Under the pieces are notes generated by a model. It saw nothing but the letters and a program-made list of their open reading frames with translations, did no database searches and was not told where the DNA came from. A stretch of DNA of 12,050 bases from Actinidia chinensis. Taxonomy: Eukaryota; Streptophyta; Magnoliopsida; Ericales; Actinidiaceae. The stretch covers positions 17,501 through 29,550 of the forward strand of contig VIGQ01000552.1 in NCBI GenBank assembly GCA_009663005.1, read 5' to 3'. Shown here one piece after another: positions 1 through 8,165 of the stretch (position 1 is its first letter; every line of letters begins with the position of its first letter). Made by a program: the position numbers and the translations under genes.

Positions 1-435
1 TTATACCATAATCGAACTTCTTTATCATCACATATTATATGTATTTGGTTCCCTTCTATCACTTCATTGGACCAAACCTTATTTTGATCATCTTTCTATA
101 TTTATCAGTAGTACCATACTTCAAACAAATAAAATACAAAACCCATCATAAAGAATATAACACATAAAAAAGCAATCGAACTACCAATTGAAAACAATAA
201 TTATTAAATAACTATTATATATGAATGTTAATAATAATTTTGGTACATTTTTTCTTGTTAATCTTAGAACAACCAATTTTTTTAAATGAACATTACTCAC
301 AAACCGAAGTGTCAATCCAATGATTAATGCCTTCATTCACCGCGAATAAGGTGCTTATCTCCTAAACAAACAACTTGGAAAATTTTTGCTTGAACGGAGA
401 GTGGAAGTGTATGTAGATATTTATGCATGCTAGAT
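1..435. other. AT-rich intergenic stretch, nothing recognised
   Basis: I see no coding frame, RNA gene or clear repeat here. The part at about 290-420 is less A/T-monotonous than its surroundings (for example around the CACCGCGAATAAGG string near 339) and could be old coding or transposon sequence, but I cannot assign it. Confidence 0.5.
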
Positions 436-571
436 TCATATATTTATTCTGCTAGAGTCGTAGTCTCATTCATTTATATATTTTTATAATGGCTTGTTTT
501 TATTTATGCGTTCTCTTATTTTCTTATTATTAATGAAGTTCTTATATTCCTCAAAAAAAAAAATCATATAT
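436..571 (+). mobile_element. Possible 5'-truncated LINE (L1-type) 3' end with poly(A) tail
   Basis: The stretch before 552 reads like the 3' untranslated end of a plant L1-type LINE: T-rich sequence, then AATGAAGTTCTTATATTCCTC, then 11 A (553-563). The 8-mer TCATATAT occurs at 436-443 and again directly after the A-tract at 564-571, which would fit a target-site duplication around a roughly 120-bp insertion. The repeat is short and very AT-rich, so chance is a real alternative. No ORF2 sequence is visible. Confidence 0.28.
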
Positions 572-1544
572 ACATATATATACATACTAAACAAAAATAG
601 TGAGCACACAAATGCATAGTTCTAAGGCATTTGTAGCAATGCTCCAAAAACACCAAATAATTTTTCAAATCTCAGGGCAATCTTTATCAAATAGAAAACA
701 AAGTGATTAACACAAGCAAGAACACAATATATTAAGACAATATTCATTAGCATATAGCGTGAATAGTCAAATCAACATGAAAAAAATATTAAATAATAAT
801 GTACAAAGGAAATAAAAAAAATAAATTATAGAAATCCCTTTAACGAAAAGGAAAATATATCATTGATGATTTAGTGTGGTATGTAAAGAGGAGAAATGAA
901 AGGATTAATATGGATAGTTTTTTTATGAGCTAAAGATTGTGGAGAAAAATGAATTTATAAAAGTTTGAACGAGAATAAAAGATAAAATAAAAAAAAAAAA
1001 GAAAAATTGTACCCCTCATCGTCCCTAATAATCTCTATGTGAATAACTTGTAAGGTTAATAATATCAAAATTATTACCATATTAACATCAGTGATGAAGT
1101 ACTTTGGCGGACTAATTTTGAAAGCAGTATTATTTAAGAAAATATCTAATAATTTCGTCAAATTATATAATTTTAATTTGGATCCATGGATTTGCAACAT
1201 GTCATTTTTCACTTTTAAAAAAATTCAAAAAATTAAGAAAAATATGTTGAGACTTTCAAGCTCATAGACCTCATAATGTATTGCAATAATACACAGTATA
1301 GATTAGACTTATTAGGGAACATAATTTGAACACCAAGTCATTCATCAATATTTATGTTCTATAGTCTTCGGTGCTAAAACTTTTGTCAAAAAGAGTAATT
1401 CATCTTCACCAACCATTATGAACATAGCATCTACATAGATGTGACAATAACGTACTTCGTGCAACTCATTGTGAACAAACATAAAATCACATATGAGTGT
1501 CTTAATAATGCAATGAAACCTTACTCTATATAGGAAAATGCTTA
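572..1544. other. AT-rich intergenic stretch, unassigned
   Basis: No convincing gene. A minus-strand frame at 955-1212 is open for 85 codons, but it encodes a hydrophobic, low-complexity tail with no family motif. On the minus strand, 1270-1540 has more even base composition than its flanks and is the DNA just downstream of the resistance-gene fragment. It contains no NB-ARC motif in any frame that I can see, so it is either intron or unrelated sequence. Confidence 0.5.
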
Positions 1545-1837
1545 TCAGTACCTATGATTGGCTTTCTCTTGATCCGCTTCCAACAACGTTTGTGTGCGAG
1601 AGATGATGGCATCCACTTCTGTAACCCAATTTTGAACCTTTTGTTCAATATTTTCCAGGTTCTTTTTGGCAGTTTCAATTTGTCGTTGCATGTTCTCTCT
1701 CTTATTTTGAAGGCTCTTAGCTTGTTGTTCCAAGTTTTTCATATTTCTCTTATAATGAATCAAGTAACCAATTTGCCCCCCAACTTTGTCATTGCATAAT
1801 CCACAATTCTCCCAACAACTTGGCTAACGTATTCCAT
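1545..1837 (-). pseudogene. N-terminal coiled-coil fragment of a CC-NBS-LRR disease resistance protein, frameshifted
   Basis: The fragment begins at an ATG at 1837 in a good plant start context (TCACCATGG) and reads MEYVSQVVGRIVDYAMTK. The frame then shifts by one base between about 1783 and 1790, next to an A-run and a six-G run. It continues as VGGQIGYLIHYKRNMKNL and through a heptad-rich helix (EQQAKSLQNKRENMQRQIET, then NWVTEVDAII) to a stop at 1545-1547. The order of start, Q-(L/I)-GYLI-(H/F)YK, coiled coil and V-x-x-W-(L/V)-x-x-V-(D/E)-x-I-I is the usual N-terminus of the RPS2/At4g27190-like coiled-coil resistance proteins, which act as intracellular receptors for pathogen effectors. 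Family members run to roughly 900 residues or more. Here only about 97 codons remain, with no P-loop, NB-ARC or LRR. The last codons contain AG|GTACTG, so the stop could sit inside an intron rather than end the exon. As seen, it is a dead or truncated copy, and the frameshift could also be a homopolymer error in the assembly. Confidence 0.66.
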
Positions 1838-1842
1838 GGTGA

Positions 1843-1862
1843 CTTCCTATAAAAAAGATAGA
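1843..1862 (-). promoter_or_regulatory. Possible 3' splice site just upstream of the resistance-gene start codon
   Basis: Read on the minus strand, a T-run followed by ATAG ends about 9 bases before the ATG at 1837 (CTTTTTTATAG|GAAGTCACC). This is the form of a plant intron acceptor and would place an intron in the 5' UTR. No donor or first exon can be identified with confidence further upstream. Confidence 0.3.
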
Positions 1863-2417
1863 ATACAACACCACACACAAGGAAAATTAAGAATTTAGAA
1901 GAGAATAAATGACAAAGAGAGCTATAAAATGTAAAGAAAATGCATGATTAATTCTTAAGATCATGCGTCTAAATCATCGGCAAAATCATCCGTCAATCCC
2001 GTTTAGCTACTAAACAAGTCCATGCATAATGGATGAGTCTATATTATAATGTGAAAAAAAAAGATAATACTTCCATATGTTTTTGATGCATTATTTTCGT
2101 ACTTCAATCATTTTCAACGATAAAATAAAAATATATAATGCAAAAACTAGTTTCCTTAAAGCAAAAAGCCCTACGATAAAAGGGGATTCGTTGCAACTAA
2201 TATTTGTGATTTGGCATATATATGTTTATATATTATTAAAGGGGCAGTTGGATCCAAGCGTTGGACTTCTTCTCAAAAAACAAGCTTTTGCATATCTGTG
2301 TTGGAATATTGGCCGATTGGACTTTAATTGTACAGTGGTAGTGTTTACGTGTTTTCGTGATGATAGTTGAATTGCAACTTTTAAATATGCTTAAAATTGT
2401 TTATTGAAAGCTATTGA
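1863..2417. other. Intergenic stretch upstream of the resistance-gene fragment
   Basis: No recognisable gene or repeat. A plus-strand frame at 2077-2370 is open for 97 codons but shows no motif, and its codon use follows local A/T content, so I treat it as chance. Confidence 0.5.
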
Positions 2418-2438
2418 AAATTGTTGCACAGAGAAACT

Positions 2439-2548
2439 GTCGCTAAAAAACTCGCGCTGCTAGGCCCCCTGGCCGTCCAAGCCGCCTAGGCCCACCTAGG
2501 CGCTGGCCCCCCCGGCCCCCCGCTTACCGTCTAGCGCTTTTTAGAGAC
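2439..2548. mobile_element. GC-rich foldback, MITE-like element
   Basis: The two ends are inverted repeats: the left end GTCGCTAAAAA (2439-2449) matches the reverse complement of the right end TTTTTAGAGAC (2538-2548) at 10 of 11 positions. The pairing continues inward through GCGCT..TAGGC against GTCTAGCGC. The centre is very GC-rich (CCGCCTAGGC, CTAGGCGCTGG and C-runs), a sharp contrast with the AT-rich flanks. Short foldback sequences with repeated CTAGGCGCT/CCGCCTAGCGC strings and a TGTTCTAAAAA-like end are, to my knowledge, common in plant genomes. I cannot name the superfamily; hAT-type is one possibility. Confidence 0.45.
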
Positions 2549-2556
2549 CTAATTTC

Positions 2557-2590
<34 letters not shown>

Positions 2591-2620
2591 GTTAAACAAT
2601 TGAACTCTACTATTTTGATA

Positions 2621-2659
<39 letters not shown>

Positions 2660-2719
2660 CTAGGCGCTAGCCCCCCCCTCCCGGCCGCCCGCTTACGCCT
2701 AGCGCTTTTTAGAACACTG
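2660..2719 (+). repeat. Second copy of the GC-rich module (half element)
   Basis: This repeats the right half of the 2439-2548 foldback in the same orientation: CTAGGCGCTAGC, C-runs, CCGCTTACG, then CCTAGCGCTTTTTAGAACACTG, compared with 2496-2548. The end TTTTTAGAACACTG looks better preserved than in the first copy. The 8-mer AAATTGTG follows at 2720-2727, and AAATTGTT lies at 2418-2425, just left of the first copy. One reading is a single 294-bp element (2426-2719) with an internal duplication and an 8-bp target-site duplication that has one mismatch. Confidence 0.42.
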
Positions 2720-2947
2720 AAATTGTGTAATTGATGTTTAGCTTGTAACTTGCGTGATCGTGTGGTAATATGTTGACTTACGTGAGGAGTGTGCCTACCT
2801 AGAGTCGGTGTGTTGCGTGTGTGGTTGTGTACATATTTTAGAAAGGGGTAGGAGTGAGGTTGTTAAACTAGAGCCAAGAGTGAGGTTAAACATGCCTATG
2901 CAAGGGAGTGGAAGAGGATTGTTGAGCCGCGAGAATGAAATAGATTG

Positions 2948-3320
2948 GGTAGTGCGGTATATGCATTGGAGAATGGTAGCCTATGATGTACAATGTCCTG
3001 AAGATAAAACTATGTGGGTAGTTTGGTACATGCCTTGGAAAGAGATAGCGGAGGATGTACAATACCCAAGAGTTGTTTCTCTCCCTCTCTCTCTTTCTCT
3101 TTCTCTGTTATGGATTGGTCAAGTGGTGCATGCCTTTGCGGAGTATGTACACCGGCCAAGAGCTGATTCTCTCTCTTTTTATGATGTGATCAAGTAACAT
3201 GCCTAGCATGAGAGTGAAAGGGATGTTAACCTGTGAGAGGTAAGGATTGTTTGAATGGTATATGCCTTTGTGGAGGATGTACACTGGACACTAGTTGATT
3301 TTCTCTTTGTGTTTGTATCA
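2948..3320 (+). repeat. Degenerate tandem repeat, four diverged units
   Basis: Four units share the order GGTATATGCCTTTG, GGAGGATGTAC and, in the last three, a CT-rich tail such as GTTGATTCTCTCT. They start near 2948, 3016, 3112 and 3244, so spacing is irregular (about 68 to 132 bp). Examples are GGTACATGCCTTGGAAAG..GGAGGATGTAC in unit 2 and GGTATATGCCTTTGTGGAGG in unit 4. A plus-strand frame (2808-3197) runs through three units and so encodes a repeated WVV-x-YM-x-W-like peptide. I regard that as a by-product of the repeat, not a gene. Subrepeats of this kind are typical of LTR U3 regions. Confidence 0.6.
3077..3107 (+). repeat. CT-rich microsatellite
   Basis: An imperfect CT/CTTT tract (TCTCCCTCTCTCTCTTTCTC and onward) forms the tail of the second 2948-3320 repeat unit. 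A shorter form of the tract is found in the third unit, so it belongs to the repeat. Confidence 0.75.
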
Positions 3321-3324
3321 TGAG

Positions 3325-3425
3325 TTGGAGCGTGTGTTAGCAGTGTTGTCGTTAGAGGTGTGTGTGTTGATTGTATTGGAGCATGTGTTGGTTGTGATAT
3401 GGTTAGAGGGGTGAGAGTGTGTGTG
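3325..3425 (+). repeat. Two-copy tandem repeat, period about 51 bp
   Basis: TTGGAGCGTGTGTTAG at 3325 and TTGGAGCATGTGTTGG at 3376 begin two similar GT-rich units. Both continue with a GTTAGAGG motif and then a GTGTGTG run. It lies directly after the four-unit repeat and is probably part of the same element. Confidence 0.6.
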
Positions 3426-3940
3426 AGGCTATTTGCTTGCTTGTGTGCTACCTTTCTTTCCCCTTTTTCCTCTGTTTCCCTCTTGTTGGATAATATGTGT
3501 GTGACAGGATGTGCATCTGTATGACTGTGTGAGTATTATTTTAATTTATTAATTCTATTAAATTTCTCTACTAGCTTTATGCTTAGCCAGATTGTTGGAA
3601 ATCATTATAGGTGAATGTGCAGAGACCGAGATCATGTAGATGTCCCAAAGGTGTCAAATTTACTATTCTTTTGTAAATTTTGTAAAGGAAAATTTAAATG
3701 AGCATAGATATTAATTTATTTTAGTTGTTGTTGTAATTGAGTTCGGTAGTGGCCTTGTATTTGATTTATGTTGAGCCTAATTGTTGTTGTTGTATTGTTT
3801 ATTAGGTTAATTTGAGACGGATCTACTGTCGAGTAGTTCATTTTATAGGGGAGACTGCTGGAATTATAATAATTTTCAGAGTTAGATTATTTTAAGTCTT
3901 TTTATTCACTTATCTGGGTTTTTGAAACCAGGGCGTGACA
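3426..3940 (+). mobile_element. Possible decayed Ty3/gypsy LTR 3' part, ending GGGCGTGACA
   Basis: The segment ends in AAACCAGGGCGTGACA (to 3940). Many plant Ty3/gypsy chromovirus LTRs of the Tekay/Del group start with TGTCACG and end with CGTGACA. About 85 bp earlier is TAGGGGAGACTGCTGGAATT, which resembles the GGGGAGA-x-TGCCGAAATT stretch of such LTRs. No tRNA primer-binding sequence follows 3940, so this would be a solo or 3' LTR. I could not find the matching TGTCACG start. If the reading is right, the tandem repeats at 2948-3425 would be U3 subrepeats of the same LTR. No gag-pol sequence is present. Confidence 0.35.
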
Positions 3941-4105
3941 TATAGTTTAGGATTGATTGACAAAATTTAAATTTGTGGGCAAAATTAAAAATTAAATGTC
4001 TTTTTTCTTAAAATAAGTAACATTAGGGGAGATTTGAGGTCCATAAGGCTGATCCAATGAGCCATGTAGAATTCCTAACCATTGGTGCTTACTTAATAAA
4101 TATAC
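3941..4105. other. AT-rich spacer
   Basis: Nothing assignable. The part at 4024-4100 (AGGGGAGATTTGAGGTCCAT and onward) is less AT-rich than its flanks but carries no motif I recognise. Confidence 0.4.
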
Positions 4106-4157
4106 TATTAATATAAAAGTTACTTATCAAAAAAAAAATATTATTAATATAAAAGTT
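4106..4157 (+). mobile_element. Twenty-base poly(A) insertion between 16-bp direct repeats
   Basis: TATTAATATAAAAGTT occurs exactly at 4106-4121 and at 4142-4157. Between the copies are 20 bases, ACTTATC followed by ten A and a few A/T. The pattern is that of a target-site duplication around the extreme 3' end of a LINE or SINE: plant L1 tails often end in TTACTTATC plus poly(A). So little of the source element remains that its family cannot be set. A simple 36-bp tandem duplication is the alternative, but the A-tract next to the second copy favours retroposition. Confidence 0.45.
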
Positions 4158-4225
4158 CATTGCAATGTTTTTTATATTATTTTTGAAAAGTACATTGTAA
4201 CGTTCCTTATATTATTTTTGAAAAA
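4156..4225 (+). repeat. 35-bp tandem duplication
   Basis: TTCATTGCAATGTTTTTTAT.. (4156-4190) and TACATTGTAACGTTCCTTAT.. (4191-4225) are head-to-tail copies. Both end in ATTATTTTTGAAAA, and they differ at only a handful of positions. Confidence 0.7.
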
Positions 4226-5224
4226 CTGTATCCTACTCAGGTGTCAACTAACTTAAAAGGAGGTTAGATATTTCATTTCATACATATAACTAATGTATAT
4301 CAAAAATATTTTTTAGATACTTATAAACCCTTACAGTAACGATTAACGATTATTTAATTAATTTAAATTTAAAAAATATATCAATTTATATTACATGTGT
4401 AATACTAAGTAAGAAACCCAGACCACGTAAGTTGCTTTCCTATTGTTAATAGGTGAACATAAATTCACAAAACTTATGATCAATATAGTAGTTGTTTCCT
4501 TCAGGGAGAAATTGAGATACAAGCAGGTAACATACTTGGAAATATATCAACAAGGATTAAAAAATGAAAGGATGAATCAATCACAGTATATACAAGGACA
4601 GAATCATACGATATGGAATCAAGCTTAACCATGAATATTTGCCAAGATTTTGGAAACTGCTTTTGGTCTCTCTCATGTCTGTTTGGTCTACTTGTAAGTT
4701 TGTTGTTTTTGTTCAAATGGGAGAACAAGCTAAAAATTACATCACAAATCCACCGTCACAAGACGACCCTACCTTACTCGTAAGGATAATCAAAACCGAA
4801 ATGGAAATAGAGCATGGACATATAATACGCGTTCATACAATAAGGGACGGATAGAAGGATTGATATATGTTACTATGAGAATAAAAAAGAACTGTGTCCA
4901 ATGAATAAGCTCAAATAAAAAAAAAAAACACGAAAGGAAGCAATGGACTGAAATCACCTCAACCAAAGAAACCCATAAAATAATCGCCAAAATTCACCAG
5001 AATCAACCACAATATCGCGCATAAAGGCATATAGGAGTATTTACCAAACAAACCAAACAAACAACATAGAAAAACATAGAAAGTATTGTTAGGAATAGAA
5101 AAGCTGACCCGAAAATGCACTGGGAGAGGAAGAGAGAGAGGGGAAAAGATCCTCGATAGTTAACTCCAACGGGTGCAATTCACAGGAGTTTTTAGGATAC
5201 AACCTTAAAAATTTTCTTTGTCTC
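4226..5224. other. Unassigned region, no intact gene
   Basis: Several frames of 60-75 codons are open on both strands between 4440 and 4990. They overlap one another and contain no recognised motif. On the minus strand the base texture of 4440-5160 (T-rich with scattered CT tracts, for example CTCTCTCTTCCTCTCCCAG near 5125-5145) resembles a 5' UTR plus intron rather than coding sequence. Together with the promoter-like patch at 5225-5300 this could be the 5' remnant of a minus-strand gene whose coding part is missing. Confidence 0.4.
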
Positions 5225-5300
5225 TCTCTATCTTAGATTCGCTTCTTTTATAACTCTTATATATTCTACTTCCCCCACCCCTCTCTCTCTCCCCCCTTCA
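5225..5300 (-). promoter_or_regulatory. Orphan promoter-like patch (GA-rich tract plus TATA)
   Basis: Read on the minus strand, a GA tract (GGGGGGAGAGAGAGAGGGG, 5279-5297) is followed by GAATATATAAGAG, with the TATA motif at about 5257-5263. A start would be expected some 30 bases on, near 5225-5232. GA-rich tracts upstream of TATA are common in plant core promoters. No open frame follows on that strand, so if it is a promoter it is an orphan or drives a noncoding RNA. It could also be two chance low-complexity runs. Confidence 0.25.
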
Positions 5301-5730
5301 CGTCAATTATATTCTTTCCACTACTTTCTCACGTATTCTTGGACAAAAAGGTGTAAAAGCGGCATTGTATCAATGCAGGAAGAGGTTTCATGCATTGCTT
5401 TTGTGAGTCTGCTTGGTATAGATGCTTTTCTAGATAGATTTGAAGTTTCACTGGAATATTATTTTTTTTAAAATAAATGAAGTAATTTACTTCACATAAA
5501 GGGTTGTCTTACCTAAGAATTTTCTGCTTCAAAATTTTTTATTTCTTCGTTCTTCTTTAGGACACTGTACGAAATGAATTCACACCACACATGAAGGCTC
5601 AGAAAAAAAAAAAAAACACTTCAAAACTTTAGAATGTGCTGGAGTAAAGTGAAAGGGCTGGGAGAGCTTCAAAATGCAAACTAATTTTGTCTCACAGTGC
5701 ACACCGTTTCCTAAGTACACCCCATCTTAA
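5301..5730. other. AT-rich spacer before the repeat array
   Basis: No gene seen. It contains short A and T homopolymers, including 14 A from 5603. It shows no similarity to the 3' tail of the repeats that follow, so the array appears to start at 5731. Confidence 0.45.
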
Positions 5731-5897
5731 TCTCTATAATAAAATCACAATATACGTTTGAGTGCAAAATCTATCTTCTTGCTATCTACTAACGGCTGAA
5801 TCATTTGAATTGATCTAAAACATGGCTCAGATTTCATCTCAAATTATTTTTTCCTCCTTTCCCGCTAAAATTCACTTTCACTCTCTCTCCTCACACA

Positions 5898-6629
5898 TCA
5901 CTTTCAAATTTAACTCTTTATACTTTTTTAAATATATCTCTTTTTCCGTTTTTTTTGACGTTCAGTTTCGAATTTTATTATATAACATTTTATAACCTTC
6001 TTTAATTTCTTTTTCTTTTAATACATTTATTCTTTTTTTTTTGTTTTACTTTCGCTTTCAAATTTTGATATAAAAATTATAAAAATATATATAATGTCTT
6101 TTGTAAGAGATATTGATAAGAAATTTATGTTCTTATATAAATTGAATGTAACTATTGTATTAATAACGTTAAAAGTTATTATTTTTCTATATATTTTTAA
6201 TTATAAATTAAACTAACTAAATACATTATTAATTTTTCAGGATAGTCTCAAATAACAAATAACATATAACTAGCAACACATCAAATTTTTAAAAAAATAT
6301 TAAAATTTTGATCCTATTTGTTTTCGTTTATAAAAACTAAGGTGGGAGTAACAAACTATAAAATTTTTATATCATAATTTTTTTTATATAAAATTTGGAT
6401 GTGAAAGTAAAAAGAAAAAAATCAAGGGTTTTAAAAGGCAAAAATAAACGAGTTAAAAATTTTATCATAATGTTTTTATATATAAAGAATTTCGAAAGTG
6501 AAAGTAAAACAAATAAAAATAAAAGAGTATTAAAAAAAATAATAAAGAGTATTAAAAAAAGAATAAAATGGTTGAATGACAATTGTAATTTGAGAAAGAA
6601 TTGAGAGTAAAAATTGAAAGTCAAAAAAA
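5898..6629. repeat. Large inverted repeat inside unit A
   Basis: Left-arm motifs such as TCACTTTCAAATTTAACTC (5898) and TTTTACTTTCGCTTTCAAAT (about 6044) reappear reverse-complemented in the right arm as GAAAGTGAAAGTAAAAC (about 6493) and GAGAGTAAAAATTGAAAGTC (6603-6622). The right arm also repeats ATCAAGGG.TTTTAAAA / GAGTATTAAAA in tandem. The arms are very A/T-rich (pyrimidine-rich left, purine-rich right), so a transcript could fold into a long imperfect hairpin. Confidence 0.65.
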
Positions 6630-6786
6630 TTATATATCGAGGGGTGGGGATGTCAGGGGGTAAGAAAATAAAACTCTCTTATGGTTAGTTTTATATTAAA
6701 TTATTTAATTTTTTAAGAAAGTTCTGAGAACAGAACTACCTTATTGTGAGTGTTTTTTATTTTATTTATTTTTCTGCGATGAAAAA

Positions 6787-6850
6787 TCATCCCCCCCAAT
6801 TGATGAAATGATATTTTTACTTTTTTGCATAGTGCCCGGGGTACAGGGCA
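6787..6850 (+). other. Double hairpin at the A/B junction
   Basis: An AT-type inverted repeat (TCAT-loop-ATGA, 6787-6806, with a C7 loop) is followed by a T-rich tract and then a GC-type inverted repeat (TGCCC..GGGCA, 6833-6850). The same pair of hairpins, better preserved, lies at the B/C junction. A GC hairpin a few bases before the end is the hallmark of Helitron 3' termini. Confidence 0.55.
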
Positions 6851-7007
6851 ATTAAAGTCTATAAACAAATCACAACTATGTTGAATTCAAAATATATCTC
6901 TCGCTATTTACGGTGAAATCCATTTGAGTTGATCTAACAGCTCAGATTTCACTTCAACTTATTTTTTCCCGCCAAAAAATAATCCACTTCACTCTATCTT
7001 CCTTCCA

Positions 7008-7613
7008 TCACTTTCATATTTAACATTTTGATTTTTTTGTAATATCCTTTTATTTTATTTTTTTTACTTTCACTTGAATTTTTATATAAATTTTTTATAT
7101 TAAAATTTTATACCCCCCCTTTATTTCTTTTTTTTAATACCCCTGATCTTTTATTTTTTTTTAATTTCACTTCCGAATTTTTATATTAAAAAATTTATGG
7201 ATTAAAAGTTTATAATTTCTTTTACTCCACCGTATATTTTTATAAAAAAATAGAAATAAGATTTTTAATATTGTTTTTTAAAATTTCGGTGGTGATAATA
7301 ATATTATTTGATAATTGAGTCTTTTTAATACCTTAATTTTTTTGTTATACTTTTACTTCTTAATTTTTATATAACAATAATTATAAAAAAAATATAATTT
7401 CTTTGAGGCAAGGAAATATGATTAGAAGTTTGTTCGTATATAATGTTGAAGTAGTACTGATTGATGTATTGATAATTTGATACGTTAAAAAAATTATTTT
7501 TTTATGATTTTTATGATAAATCAAATTACTAAAATACAAGTTTAATTTTAAAAATAGTCTCAAATAACAACTAATATATAAACTACAACGATTAAAATTT
7601 TTTAAAAAATATT

Positions 7614-7675
<62 letters not shown>

Positions 7676-7950
7676 AAAATTTTACCATAATTTTTTTATA
7701 AAAAATCTAAAGTGAAAGTAAAAAGAAAAAAAAAACAAAAATCAAGGGGTAGTAAAAGGAAAAAAAATAAAGAGGTACAAATTTATTCATAATTGTTTTT
7801 ATATAAAAATTCGGAAGTGAAAGTAAAACAAAACAAAAATGAATCAAGGGGTATTAAAAAAAGAATAAAAGGTATATTAAAAAAAAGAATAAAATGGTTG
7901 AATGGCGAAATTGTAGTTGAGGAAGAATTGAGGGTTTAAAAAGTTGAAAG
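7008..7950. repeat. Large inverted repeat inside unit B
   Basis: Three left-arm subrepeats of the form TTTTACTTTCACTTCCGAATTTTTATAT (near 7065, 7168 and 7350) face right-arm counterparts TATAAAAATTCGGAAGTGAAAGTAAAA (near 7802) and GTGAAAGTAAAAAGAAAAA (near 7713). ACTCCACCGTATATTTTTAT on the left pairs with ATAAGGTGGGAGT on the right (near 7651). The arms reach several hundred bases with many small indels. The centre lies near 7480. Confidence 0.65.
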
Positions 7951-8108
7951 TTTTAAAAAAAAAGTCAAATCGAGGGGGGGTTGTCGAGGGAAAAAAACAG
8001 CTCTCTTATATTAGTTAGATTAGATTAATTACTTTTTGAAAAGTTACTGATTAATCCTTATTTGTGATTGTTTTTATATATTTTTATTTGTTCTTCTGCC
8101 GATAAGAA

Positions 8109-8165
8109 TCATCAAAATTGATGAAAAGAATGTTTTTTTTTTTGTAGTGCCCGTGGACACGGGCA
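8109..8165 (+). other. Double hairpin at the B/C junction
   Basis: TCATCAA-AA-TTGATGA (8109-8124, seven-base stem) is followed by T-runs and then TGCCCGTG-GA-CACGGGCA (8148-8165, perfect eight-base stem). The spacing resembles that at 6787-6850. The GC stem followed by CAATTAC is the best-conserved copy of this terminus in the window. Confidence 0.65.

Larger units (their letters stand above)
5731..6857 (+). mobile_element. Helitron-like tandem repeat, unit A
   Basis: The start TCTCTATAAT after an A (5730) fits plant Helitron 5' ends. The end is a GC hairpin (TGCCCGGGGTACAGGGCA, 6833-6850, stem partly decayed) plus ATTAAAG, immediately followed by the TC start of unit B. In order the unit holds: a unique 5' part, with TTGATCTAA and GCTCAGATTTCA motifs at about 5811-5845 shared with unit B; a left inverted-repeat arm; a centre with CAAATAACAAATAACATATAACTA; a right arm; a tail with ACTCTCTTATGGTTAG; and an AT hairpin (TCAT..ATGA, 6787-6806) before the GC hairpin. 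No Rep/helicase coding is present, so it would be non-autonomous. Its left arm lacks a block of roughly 180 bp found in unit B. The Helitron assignment rests on the termini only. Confidence 0.5.

Noticed and set aside
955..1212. Minus-strand frame as the continuation of the resistance-gene fragment
   Set aside because: No P-loop, kinase-2, GLPL or LRR pattern; the product is hydrophobic low complexity.
2808..3197. 129-codon plus-strand frame as a gene
   Set aside because: It runs through degenerate DNA repeats and a CT microsatellite, has no domain, and the repeat unit lengths do not keep one frame.
4443..4990. Four overlapping frames of 61-75 codons as exons
   Set aside because: They overlap on opposite strands, have no family motif, and no consistent splice sites could be joined.
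6367..6624. Overlapping frames on both strands (6367-6624 minus, 6395-6604 plus) as small membrane or basic proteins
   Set aside because: They are translations of the purine/pyrimidine-rich arms of the inverted repeat; composition alone explains the Phe/Leu-rich and Lys-rich products.
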